DNA of 64,000 nucleotides from Rhypophila decipiens (Eukaryota; Ascomycota; Sordariomycetes; Sordariales; Naviculisporaceae), in NCBI GenBank assembly GCA_033297075.1, contig MU858093.1, positions 124,001 through 188,000 of the forward strand. Reading direction: 5' to 3'. Below, piece after piece: positions 9,995-21,400 of the stretch. The notes beneath the pieces were generated by a model. The model was not told the DNA's origin and made no database searches. It saw only the letters and a program-made list of their open reading frames with translations. Positions within the stretch are counted from its first letter, which is position 1; every line of letters begins with the position of its first letter. A program made the translations under genes and the position numbers.

Positions 9995-12112
9995 TTACTG
10001 TCGTCTCCTGATTGTCCGGATAGGCGTCGTCACAGTCGGAGTGGTGGCACCACTTTCGCGGCCCGGAACGGGGGTACTGATACCCAGACTCGAAAACGTC
10101 ATTGTCGACGCCGGGTCTTGCATTCCCAGTCCCAGGCCACTGTCGCTTCTCCTCCCATTTCTCTTATCCCGCCTCTTCTGCGCCATCTTCTCTCTGAGCT
10201 TGGCCCAGTCTGACTTCCACGTCTCGATCGACTCCACCAGGTCTGGGTCAACAGCGTTTCTGTTGCATCTCACAAACTCGGCGCACAGTGTCTCGACAGC
10301 TCGCAGCCGGAGGCGGAGATGTTTGAGCTCGGATTCGTTGTCGCCTAGTTCCTCTTCGAGATCGACAATGTCGTTCTCGAGCTCCATGATCCTGCCCGCG
10401 GCCGCCTCTCCTCGCTCGACCAAAAGATAGTGGAGATGGGTGGACTCCTCGCGACGGGCTTGGAGGTCCTTGAAGACGGCTTCTAGTTGGGCAGCTAGTT
10501 TATTGGCCTCCGAGGATATCAGGGAAAGCTTCGCCGCGTCGTGATCGATCGTTTGGGTGGCTTTGGTGACCATTTCAGGCTTGCTGGGAGCATCACTTCG
10601 TACTGAGTGTGCAGGTGCAGTACTTTCCATGTCTGAAATAGTAGGATCCATCATCGTTTCTTGGGCTTGAGCCTCTGGTGACAGCGGTGAGGTTTCAACG
10701 AGGGTCTCGGCAAAGCTCGAGCCGAGCCAGTTGGGAACAGTGATTGTGTGGCTGCCCCAGAACTTCGGTGGCTCTGTTGACTCTTTCAGGTCTGGAGTAT
10801 TCCCGCCGCGAAGAGCTATCAGTCTCGGCGTCTTGCTGCTCGTTGGTGGTCCATCTGTTTCGAGACTCAGGCACGATCTTGTGTCTTCGGATGGTGATGT
10901 CCTTTCCCAGAATTTCGGTGGCTCCGTTGGCTCCTTCAGATCTGGAGTGCTCCCGCTGCGAAGAGCTACCAGGTTCGGAGTTTTGCCAGTTGTTGATCGA
11001 TCCGTTTCAAGACTGCTCAGGCTCGATTTTGTGTCTTCGGATGGTGGTGATGTCTTTTCCCAGATCGTCGATGGCTTTGTTGGCTCTGTCAGATCTGGCG
11101 TGCTCCCGCCGCGAAGAGCTGATAGGTTCGGTGTCTTGCCGGTCGTTGACCGATCAGTCCTGAGACTGCTCAGACTCGATTTCGTGTCCTCGGATGGCGG
11201 CAATATCTTCTCCATCTCGTAGACCTGAAGATGAAGCGCGCCGAGACTCGGGTGGTTGTCGTTTCCCAGCTCATCCTCGTCTGGTAATGCTGATATCCTC
11301 TGTATGAGGCCGCTGAGGCGCACTATGAGAGCCTCCTTACTCTCCTGAATGAGCTCGACGCTCCCACTGCCGGGGCTGGGGAAGTTGTTGTCGATCGAAG
11401 GACTTGGTAGACTCTCGAGCCTGTCCCAGGTTTCGTCTTTGCCGACGATTTGGTTGTTTCCCGCTTCATCGTACGCATCCACGAACTCAAATTCATCTGT
11501 GTGCTCTATGACATCCTTGTCCTCAGTCCCGTGGGTGCAGTCATCATCCTCATCCTGATCCTCCTCCCCATCATCAGAATCGAGGGAGCTACCGTCGTGG
11601 TCCTCTGATCTGTCCTCTTGGATCGATATGTTGTCCTTTTCTTCTCCGGATGCCTTTTGGATGTCGCCGTCAATACCGGCATTAGGATTGACGTTCTCAT
11701 CGGCATTGACCTGATCATATCTTGACCGAGTCCCTATCAGCGTGCGCCGACGGGATATCAAATAAGGCGACGAGAACTGCCTCCTAACTGGTGTGAGTGG
11801 CGATGCGGATCCTATCCCGACGTGGTAGAAAGCCCTGGGGGAAAACGTGAGAGTAGGCGATGACGCTGAGCGGGCGTGCTGCTGCTGCTGATATTGTGCC
11901 TTGGGGCGATCCGCCGTGAGAGGAGGCGTCAGTGGTTCAGCGAACCTGGCTGTCGTTACCCGTCTCGTCGCAAGATCACTGAGGTTGTTGCCACGAGTAA
12001 GGCGCCCATCTTGGTAGCTGGGTCCACCGAAACGTTTCGCGCATGGCGTTACCGTTGGCGGCGGCGACCCTATATCCCAATCTCTTCGCGTCCCCTCGCC
12101 CTCCTCAGTCAT
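9995..12112 (-). CDS. 705-residue coiled-coil protein with internal repeats, function unknown
   Basis: One exon, ATG at 12110-12112, stop at 9995. The N-terminal two thirds is polar and probably disordered. It contains an acidic block near residues 170-215 (DSDDGEEDQDEDDD). At about residues 300-450 there are three degenerate tandem repeats of some 45-50 residues with the core SEDTKSSLSSLETDRSTTGK, TPNL.ALR.GSTPDL and EPTEPPKFWE. Residues about 520-660 form a strong coiled coil (ELENDIVDLEEELGDNESEL) followed by a basic tail (REKMAQKRRDKRNGRR). This suggests a scaffold or cytoskeleton-associated protein, but I recognise no named family and assign no function. Confidence 0.75.
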   Translation of the reverse strand: MTEEGEGTRRDWDIGSPPPTVTPCAKRFGGPSYQDGRLTRGNNLSDLATRRVTTARFAEPLTPPLTADRPKAQYQQQQHARSASSPTLTFSPRAFYHVGIGSASPLTPVRRQFSSPYLISRRRTLIGTRSRYDQVNADENVNPNAGIDGDIQKASGEEKDNISIQEDRSEDHDGSSLDSDDGEEDQDEDDDCTHGTEDKDVIEHTDEFEFVDAYDEAGNNQIVGKDETWDRLESLPSPSIDNNFPSPGSGSVELIQESKEALIVRLSGLIQRISALPDEDELGNDNHPSLGALHLQVYEMEKILPPSEDTKSSLSSLRTDRSTTGKTPNLSALRGGSTPDLTEPTKPSTIWEKTSPPSEDTKSSLSSLETDRSTTGKTPNLVALRSGSTPDLKEPTEPPKFWERTSPSEDTRSCLSLETDGPPTSSKTPRLIALRGGNTPDLKESTEPPKFWGSHTITVPNWLGSSFAETLVETSPLSPEAQAQETMMDPTISDMESTAPAHSVRSDAPSKPEMVTKATQTIDHDAAKLSLISSEANKLAAQLEAVFKDLQARREESTHLHYLLVERGEAAAGRIMELENDIVDLEEELGDNESELKHLRLRLRAVETLCAEFVRCNRNAVDPDLVESIETWKSDWAKLREKMAQKRRDKRNGRRSDSGLGLGMQDPASTMTFSSLGISTPVPGRESGATTPTVTTPIRTIRRRQ

Positions 12113-13868
12113 TCTGTATTTGGTGTCAATTGGTCAAGAATTTTTGATGTCATAAAACGGCGCATTTATTTTGTCGTGGATGAAATATCCCCCAAAAAGT
12201 GTTAAGATACAGATTGAAAAGAAGGCCGGCCTGCCCTTGAAAGTCAGAAATTTTAGTTACACCTGTTTCACCATCAATCAGATCTTGCTGCCAGCAGCGC
12301 AGTCTCCACATTGGGTGTGTCAAGGTGAGCTGGAAAGGCATAGGCGGATTTTTGTGAGGTGGTTGGGGCTCAAGGTTTGGGTAGGGGTCAGGCTTCAGCG
12401 AAGCGGTGAGCTGTCTTGTGCTCGTGGACCCTGGTGGCCGACTGCCAATTCTGCCATTAAACAAATCGCGGGGTGCATGGGTTCCTTCCTTCGCTTTCAT
12501 GCACCGTGTTCAACCGTTTTCTCCGGGGGTTTCCGAACGCCCGAACCTTCGGGTGCCCGCTGCCCACGGCTCGGCACTGGAAGTTGCGGCGAGTGGCCCG
12601 TGCGTCGGTGCTTGTTTCTCAGTCCTTTCAGTGACACCAAAACCGTTGTGCACAACCATGAATGCTGTTTGCGGTTGCTGGATTGTCTTGAGTGAAGGAG
12701 TACCATTGTACTACCTGGACCTCCTGGGTCTTTAACTTCGAAACCCTTCCAGAAACTCGAGTCACACAGCTCAGGGCGACGATTGGTGATGGATATTGGT
12801 CAAGACCGTGAGGAGGACCCTGGAAATTCATGGGAAAATAAACACCTGAGATGGATGTCGGTGTTTTTTGTATGGCGGCTGCATAGCCGGTGAGCCGAAC
12901 AGCATTTCTCAATCACAACGAGCAACCGTCGGCATTTCCAGTTTGGGCGTGAGAAGAGCCTGGAGAAGCTGTCTGAACAGCTCAAGGTCTCTCTCCATGT
13001 GCAAAAGGGCCCTTCCCCCTTGTGCATTTCATTGCAGGCGAGCACTGCAGTAGTTCAGCCCGTTCTAGGCTACTGCCGGTACACAAAGCAAGCAACTGAA
13101 CCAAGCGAGCGAGGGTCCACTGATGAGAGCGGGGTGGGACATCATTTCTTTAAGGAGGATTATGTGAGAAAGTGAGGATAGGAATGGGCAATGTAATTAT
13201 GCGCCATCATCAGTCTTTTTCATCTTTATTTTGCAAGGCCGAATTCACACCTCCGTCCTCGACCCAGTTGGCTGCACTGCAAGAAAGTGGGATTGTGGGG
13301 CAATTACCTTTGCCTCCAGCTAGCTCCAGGCTCTCAGCAGTATGATGCCGTAATCCGTTAGTTGCGGATGCGGAGAATCACCAGTCATCGCCAACAATTG
13401 CACTTCCCTGGCCCAAGCTGGGAAAGCACATGAGCATCTGACATTCCACTCCCCCACGTACCCAGTACCTATCCAAAATCCTGTGCCATTCTACAGGTTT
13501 TCTCTTTTTCCAATGTTCACCAGAACACCTCTTATTCCACACAATTGGCGGCATTGCTAAGCTATTTCACTTCGAGTGCTCCAGGATCCGCCTTACCTCC
13601 CCTGCTCAGACTACTTGATCCGCCAATCCGGGCTTGCACCTGCGTCATTGTTCTCCGAGATCCGCTTGCCTCGGCTTTGCTCATAACCACAACCCGGAGC
13701 AACTCGCTTGACTCTCCAAATTCCACTCGGACACTCGGTCACGAGCTCAGCGAATCTCTCGATTTCCAGATTTACTAGCATCAATTGCTTTCACACTGCA
13801 GTTGAATCGCCAGCATCGTTTCTAAGCAAGCAATTGGCGGCCCTTGAGCTGCCATCCCTACTGCGATC
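12113..13868. other. Intergenic region between divergent genes
   Basis: No gene supported. It contains the promoter of the minus-strand coiled-coil gene and the promoter and leader of the kinase gene. C/T-rich and AAC-rich leader sequence runs through 13540-13868. Confidence 0.5.
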
Positions 13869-15396
13869 ATGGCGTGGAGGAAGAGCGAGAAGTTGATGGA
13901 CACCATAAAGCACTATGCCAGTTTCCCTGCGACTGGTGTCAGTTTGCGCCAGATGGTGCAGTTCGGAGAGAAGCCCTCAACAGGTGAGCCTTTTGTCTTT
14001 GTTGTTTCTCTGCCGGACAATGAGTCTAACGAGGGAATTGACCACAGGAACCCTATTTCGCGCCAGCCAGTTCCTGGCAGAGGAACTTCCCATCCGCCTT
14101 GCTCATCGCGTCCAAGAACTCCAAAACTTACCGGATGGGCTCAATGAAATGCCCTCGGTGAAGAAGGTGTCGGATTGGTATGCGCAGTCATTTGAGGTAT
14201 GCGAATACACGACCCCTCCCCATCCAATTGGAGCGTGACTCATGACAATTTTGTGCAGGAAATCACCACACTCCCTCGACCCAACCTGGCCAAGGATGTA
14301 CGGGAACGGCTTATGAAGCCTTCGAAAATATCTGGAAAGACTTCGACATGGCTTTCGGAAGCCACTCCCAACCCAAGCATCGAGGAAGGCCAGTACAACT
14401 CCTGGGGAGGCGTACCAGAGGCGAACGGCAACAACGGCTGGGCTAAGAAGTATCACGCATCGAGGAGATATTTTGCCATGGTGGACGATACGGGAGACTG
14501 GCCGCCCGAGTTGCAGCTCTATAATCAGAAGTTCGCCCAGACGCTGCACAAAATCAAGAGGCGGCACGATAGCGTGGTGACGACCATGGCGCAGGGCATA
14601 CTCGAATACAAGCGTAAACGGCAACGGATGCAAATTGACAACAATATACAGGCTTTCCTCGACCGGTTCTACATGTCTCGGATTGGCATTCGCATGCTGA
14701 TAGGTCAACACATTGCCCTGACGGATCAGAGCCACTACCGGGACCCTTCCTACGTCGGAATCATCTGCACCAAGACCTATGTCAACGAACTGGCGCAAGA
14801 GGCCATCGAGAATGCGCGATTTGTTTGCGAGGACCACTACGGCCTGTTCGAAGCACCCAAGATCCAGCTGGTGTGTAACCCCAATCTCAACTTCATGTAT
14901 GTCCCCGGCCACTTGTCGCACATGCTGTTCGAGACGCTCAAGAACTCGCTACGAGCCGTCGTCGAGACACATGGGCAGGATAAGCAGGAATTCCCGGTGA
15001 CCAAGGTCATTGTGGCCGAAGGAAAGGAAGACATCACCATCAAAATATCAGATGAAGGAGGGGGTATCCCTCGCAGCGCCATTCCCCTGGTCTGGACCTA
15101 CATGTACACAACTGTCGACAGGACACCGAACCTCGATCCCGATTTTGATAAGAGCGACTTCAAGGCCCCCATGGCCGGATTTGGTTACGGATTGCCGATA
15201 TCACGGCTTTATGCACGATATTTTGGTGGCGATCTCAAGTTGATTAGCATGGAAGGGTGAGTGCTTATCTTATCCTTGACCTTGGTTACTTCATATGAGT
15301 GAGTTCACTAACTTAATCAACTCAAACTGCAGCTACGGAACCGATGTGTACCTTCACCTAAATCGACTATCCAGCTCGTCGGAGCCTCTGCAATAG
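13869..15396 (+). CDS. Pyruvate dehydrogenase kinase (mitochondrial PDK/BCKDK family)
   Basis: PDKs phosphorylate and switch off the E1-alpha subunit of the mitochondrial pyruvate dehydrogenase complex. Four exons (13869-13983, 14048-14196, 14259-15256, 15333-15396) join in frame to 441 residues, normal for fungal PDKs. The N-terminal helical bundle includes SLRQMVQFGEKP and LPIRLAHRVQEL, typical of the family. The GHKL ATPase domain shows the N-box (LFETLKNSLRAVV, about residues 306-318), G1 box (ISDEGGGI, about 350) and G2 box (GFGYGLPISRLYARYFGGDL, about 395-414). As in other PDKs there is no histidine-kinase H-box. A branched-chain ketoacid dehydrogenase kinase is the main alternative, since fungi carry several paralogues. 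Confidence 0.93.
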
Positions 15397-17877
15397 GAAT
15401 CAGCAGTCATGAGGGAGTGGGGTTCGTTTCATGGAACCACAACAGCAAGGGAAACACCGCTATCAACGTCCCAAGGATTGACGCAGCCGTTCATGAAGTA
15501 TATGGTGCGGAAGAGGCTAAAGAACCCGTCGCATTTGATGGAGGTTTCAGAGAGGAGACAGGTGGGAGATGCCGAGACGTTGGTCAATTCCCCCTATTGA
15601 GCACACGCACCCAAAAGGTGTATGTGCTTTGTTGTTTTGTTTTGTGGTGGTTCCTAGACTCATTAATGTGGGGAAATTTCTTTCTTCAATAACAGGAATG
15701 GCATGAAGGATCAACGGGATATTACTACTGTTAGTACTTCTACTGCTAAGCGAAGGGACTGTCCCACACGGATGGGCGGTGGTGGTGATGGTGGTAACGG
15801 TCGTCGACTTCTTTCTTTCAAGGGGAAGAAGGCTGACAGTGGTGGCGATGGCGGATCTTTGGGTATCGTCATTCTCGTTAGCGCGGTCAGTGGTTTCTTC
15901 TCCTCGTTTGTTGGCTTGATTTTCTTTTTTTACTGTTTCGTTTGGGACGACGGTTGATATATCTATACTGCAACTATCCTAGCGGTTCAGCTTTTGGCCT
16001 GGGTATTCTTGGACGGTCTTTGAAGGAGCTCTGGTGGCTTTTCTGATAACAATCTTGAGACTTGGAGCTAGCGAAGCTCCCTGGATCTGTTTGTTCTTAC
16101 TTGTCCTTTATATCGTTGTTACAAAATACAAACGGCATGGAAAAGGCGTTTCACATGCTCACCCTTCCAGTTCATGGATCATACCGTGGTTTACTTGGGG
16201 AGGGTCGGTATGAAGGTCAGGGGGAATACGTCAATTCTTGTACTGCTCTGCTACTCAAATACAACTTAAAATACCCAACCTGCCTGCCCTGCTGAGATAG
16301 ACTAAGACCACGAGGAGTGAGAATGGTTATCTGGTGATGTTTTGACTGTCTGAATCGGGTTCGTACAATATCACATGTACGGCATGTACAGCAACATCTT
16401 GGGAACAAGCATTGGGTTTCGTTGATCTGTTCCGTTTTCACCTCTGATGTAAACATTGGGTTGTATCTCTGTGAACCTTGATGGTTGCGCGTTGACATTG
16501 CCAGACTAAAAGAAGCAACCACCTAAAGCAGCCTTTGACAGTCACGCCTGCTAAAAGTAAGATCAGGGCAAGCAAGCCCCGGGGAGAGGAGGAAAGAGAG
16601 ACGAGGTTTGTTATTCCTAGTCGTTCAAGATGTTAATGCCCTTCATAATCAACGTTGTTAATGATTTCCATCCGCCATGTGAGGCAAGTCGCCAAGAAAA
16701 AGAAAAAAAAACATTCGAGGTGAATACTGCAGTTTGTCCGAGTTGTTACCGTTGCAAGAAGGTCGAAAATCCCAGGAATATTGTATTGTTTTAGAAGCGG
16801 GATGCTGGAAACAAGTTTCGAGGCCCGAGTTGGGCCGCACAAAACCCGGGCCGTTGGCCGGCGGAGGGAGGTGTAGGTCGGCCAGATCTGCTCCCGGAAA
16901 CCCGGGAAAACCACGTTTTTATATTCTTCCTTTTTTTTTCTCTTCTCCTTTGATTTGGGGGCTACTTCAAATACTGTGACTACTACTGCAGTATACCGAA
17001 AGAAAGATGAGCCACCCAATGCCAACCCCCCTCCTCCTTTACGTATTAACTCAAACCTTTTGCGAACTGGGTATATGTGGAATATTTTGTAAACGCTTCC
17101 GCAACTGTCTGGGAGGGCCTCTTATAACTCCTGAAGTCTAAACACGAAAATAAAGACATGTTTGAGGAAATAAATCCCGACTTCTTCGGGACTTCCACTC
17201 GCTACTATATAGAGAGGGATGACGAAAGACGAAAGTGGACGGTGAGTTTATGTAGATGCAATGCGGTAAAGAATTGGTATGGCCGAAATCCCAAACGCCC
17301 TCGATATCAACTCTATGCGAACAGGCTAACGAACGAATAAAAGTTCAAAACTGATGTGAAAAAGATCGCTTTGCCTTGCGTGTCAAGATACGTACCGAGG
17401 ACTCAAAGGGATAAGCCACCACAAACAAAAGAACTTCACCCCTTGGCCTCAAGCTGCCCGCCCATAACCCAAAAGACATCATGGCCCTCTTCCCATCACT
17501 CCACGCTAGACATTAGAGCCAAATATGGGAGATTATCCCATCCCAGATCGTGTCCAGAATGATAGCTACTAACAACCCCCATATCAACATTTCCCCCTTA
17601 TTTCTTCTCCCAACAAGGTTACTGTTGACCGGTTGAGTTTTTGAAATGTACATAATTCCAAGACATCAAATAACAAATCATGGGGAACCCCCAACGGTCT
17701 TGCGCATCCAGCGGTGCGATCCAATGTGCGCCGCTCTCGTAAGCAACTCCCGTAGGCAGCGCAACGGTGACGGACTTCATGTGTCTGAACAATGCAGCTT
17801 CTTACTCATTAGGGGGCCAGGTGAAGGTAAAAAGAGCAACAAAGTAACCTTGGAGGTACTTGAGCAGCTTGATTTGA
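15397..17877. other. Intergenic region between convergent genes
   Basis: About 2.5 kb, with the kinase 3' UTR at the left and the Ypd1 3' UTR at the right. A Gly-rich ORF at 15703-15957 with a hydrophobic tail (84 residues) is most likely chance coding in a GGT-rich 3' UTR. No other gene is supported. Confidence 0.45.
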
Positions 17878-18467
17878 TCACCACCCGAAGAAGTCCTCCA
17901 TCAGCTTCTCCAATTCTGAAGTGTCGACCTTGACTCTATCAATGGCCGCCGAGATCTTTTCGAGACAAACTGATTCATCTTCCTCCGGGGTCCCGTCGAC
18001 ATTCAGTTGGTGGCCGTATTGTTGGATAATTTGACAGCTATCTCGAATCTTGCTAAAACCAAGAGTAGCCGATGAGCCTTTGAGGAAGTGACCAAGACTC
18101 GACAGTTCTTGAAGGTTCTTGTCGACACTTTATATGAAGAGGAGCATGTTAGCCAGGGACGTCAAAAGCGGTCTGGGGTTGAAAGAAAACAGATCAAACA
18201 GCGAGCCACCATAGCCTCGAAACAGGGCTCCAGTCCAACAGAAAAAACCCTGTCCACCGCCCTAATGAAATCGGTAATGGCGTAAAAGCAGGTACAACAA
18301 AACACAAATACCTACAGGGCATTGTCCATCTTCTGGAAGGTCTCGGTGGCTTGCTCAAAGAAGTTTTGGACCAGCGGCGCACTGAAGTCGCGCTCGGACT
18401 CGCTGTCATCCATTTCTAGAATCTGGGAAAAGATAGCATTGTCGACATGATCTCCGAATTCACCCAT
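17878..18467 (-). CDS. ypd1: Histidine phosphotransfer protein Ypd1
   Basis: Ypd1 relays phosphate from hybrid histidine kinases to the response regulators Ssk1 and Skn7 in the HOG stress pathway. Two exons (18316-18467 and 17878-18127) joined across an intron with CTAAC branch sequence give 133 residues. The HPt signature LGHFLKGSSATLGF is intact. His64 is the predicted phosphorylated residue and the following Lys and Gly are conserved. The N-terminal part (FGDHVDNAIFSQILEMDDSE, then FSAPLVQNFFEQATETFQKMD) matches fungal Ypd1. The start used is ATG 18467. The frame stays open upstream (DDDISAA) to an acceptor-like CGATAG, so a short first exon further upstream is likely. The protein may therefore be slightly longer. 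Confidence 0.9.
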
Positions 18468-21400
18468 GGCGGCGGAGATATCGTCGTCCTATCGAGAAAT
18501 AGCCAGCAGTTAGCAGATGAGTATCGATGTGAGCCTGTCACTGCAGAGGTTCCACAAACTCTGTCGTTGAGCCCGGCCATATTGTAAGCAACAAGATGTC
18601 TGCTTTATGAGAGTGTCTAGTAACCGCTCTGATAACAACAGCGTCGAAAGCAAGGAGGATGGCGAGTAACCTGGCGAGGAGGTGGGGGAGGAGAGCATAG
18701 GGTCGAAACGGGCATAGCCAGTACGGGTCCCAAGAACTCAAGTCGCCGTCCCTTGTACTAGCAAAGAGGTCGGGAATGGGAGTCAAGGATGGATGTGTGC
18801 GCCAGAAGGGAGGTGGGGGTGTACAATTTTGGGAGCAGGATAGTAAATGCAAGGAGAGAAGGGCAAAGGGGCTTACCGAATTGTGATGCTGCTAAGGCAC
18901 AGTAGAGAAGACCCTTGAGCTGCTGCTGTGTGCTTGCGGAACCAGGGCCACTGCACCACAAAGCTACATACAACGCACAAAAAGAGATGCGTTTTCGACG
19001 ACGAGGAGGGGTACGAGGAGGCCGTTGGCAGGGTGTGAGATTTCTGACCGATTTATTTGCGCGGTCTCAACGGAGGGGAGAGAAACGCGGAGGGAGTGGG
19101 TGCCAGGTGGAGACTGCTTGGCGATGGTTCTCAACCCTGGGTGTCTGCCGGGTCAGGTCGGGGAGACGGAAGCGGATGTTGAGGATGGAGTAACGAATAA
19201 GTGAAGATAAGTGATATCTGTACTAAGTTATGGTGTTAGTTTCTCTTTGCGCTCTGAGGAAATGCCTCACGGGCTGATGCGACGGCTGCGAGAAGACAAG
19301 GACGACATGATGCAGGCAAATATTTGTGAGCAAGAATACGTTAAAATTTCACCGCGGGGTCAACTGAGCACTCGCAGAGGGACCTGCCTGTGCCGGACTT
19401 GGCCCCGTCAAGTGAATGACCCAAAATAGAGGGGGCTTGAGGTGGGTGGGGATAATCAACGAGCTTCAACGGAAGAGACGGCAGGTCAGCACTGACGGCC
19501 GTACCTTTTGATGGCTTCCCAGTGAAGCTACAGGATAAACTAGTCGAAATCCGACTTGCTGGTAGGTACGGATAAGTGCTATGTATATAGGGAGAAGGGC
19601 GGGCAGAAGAGGAGCTGTTAATCGGAGACAAGATAGCAAAGCGTGAAGAGTGAGTTGTATGTATGCAATCTTGGGTGAAGGTGGTGGGGGGAAAGCTTGA
19701 GATTGAGTAACAAAGCAACAGGAAGTAGGATGCAGCACTTTGCTGTCCGGGGAGCGGGATACGGAGGGCACCAGCGGCAATGGCACAGAAGAGGGTGCTA
19801 AGGAATGCTATGCTTCGGTATTCATACCTTCCTGGGTCTTAACAGCTTCTAATGATGCCTGTCGAGCCGCCCGAAAATATCGGACCTGCGGGCTTGGCTC
19901 CGGCGTGGAGCTGAGAGGGCCCTTGGATTTTGTGCTTCCACTTCCTTCGCGGGTTGTATCGATACCCTGCGTCCGGGGGCAGACAGGAGGGTTTGCTCGT
20001 TTGACCGATAACCGTCTTCCGTGCGTGTTCGAATACCGGGACCTCGCCGCGATCAGCTCAACCTTTTCTGTGAAATATTATTCTGTGTTGGTCAGTCGAT
20101 TTCTGGTTGACTACCGGGATGGTGAGGGTGGGCTCTTGCGGTCTGGCAATCTGCCATTTCTCTTCTTTCCTGCTACCCCAAGACGGACTGAATAGGAATA
20201 ATGGGAACATCGAACAACCACCTGTTCGGCTATGATGATGTGACCACTGGGTCCACTGAAGTTCAATCTTGGGTATTCGTGCAGACAGCCGCCACTCTGG
20301 GTACAACGGTACCGCAGCGTCAGCTGCATCTGGTATTCCCATGATCTTTCGTTGTGCCTTGCGGCGGGGTTATTCGGAAATCCAGATCACGTACCTGCGT
20401 AAAAGATAATAGTCCGCGTAGCCGAGTATGAACAGCCAAAACAATTTCGTGGGTGAGGGCGTCGTGGAGTGATAAGTGGGAAGAAAGAGCAAGCAAGAGA
20501 AATACACGCAGTGGTCTGTCTTTGTCAATTGCGCCCGTGTGGGCAAGCTCACAAGGTTTGGAGCGCCAAGGAAATGGAGGGGCACTGAGAGCTTCAAACC
20601 TCCAAGTACCAAGGTACTTCACTGAGCTCCACCAGAGCACCTGCCCTTCGAATCTCGATAAACCACAAATCGGTGAATAATCAATTTACGGCAGGCAGAA
20701 TGGGCGCAAAGGGTTTTGTGGGATTTCACTCAAAGGTTCTTCATCGGTTTGACAATTGGTACCGAGTACTTGTCTAGCCGATGAGCTTGGTCTCACACCC
20801 GCCAAGTTTTCACGCAACCTTGGGGCCCTGGTTTCTACGGTTCCTGTCGACATTCTCTCAGGGTTCCATGCATTTATTAACATCTCACCGCCGTCGTGTT
20901 CAGGTCTTTTCTATATCAGCTTAGACCATGGTGGTTTTTGTCTCAGCAATTCAAGACACGACGGCAGCGGCGGTAGGCTACAGAGGTACGTAGAGCCTCT
21001 GGAGGCTGGTAACCCCGTCATCGGGAACACAAGCTCGGGCCACAATGACGCACGACGTCTGGTCGCGAGACCTGTTCCTTGAACAATGACATAATGGCAT
21101 TGCCATGCTCGCTGAGACCGAACCTTCAACCATAAAATCAATTCAGCCCTGCGCCGACTCAAATTCCATCAGGGTAACTGATCGATGCGATTCGGATATG
21201 GGAAGCCTACCTTTCGACTTGCGACTCCAGTAACGAGTTGAATTTTTTTTCAGATCGTGTTCGACGACTCGATGACGCGGCACAAGCAGGGAAGCAAGAT
21301 GGAGAGCAGATGCAGGGACCTCTCATCGATCTTCTGGGCCCCCATTCGTATCGGAAGCCTGTGGACGGCAATGCAACCACGAAAATCCGCTGGAATCTCT

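Noticed and set aside
10731..11222. Plus-strand 163-codon ORF with repetitive sequence
   Set aside because: Its repeats mirror those of the 705-residue minus-strand protein, which has ATG, length and coiled coil in favour.
15703..15957. Gly-rich 84-codon ORF with hydrophobic tail
   Set aside because: It sits in the probable 3' UTR of the kinase gene, composition follows a GGT-rich stretch, and there is no family resemblance.
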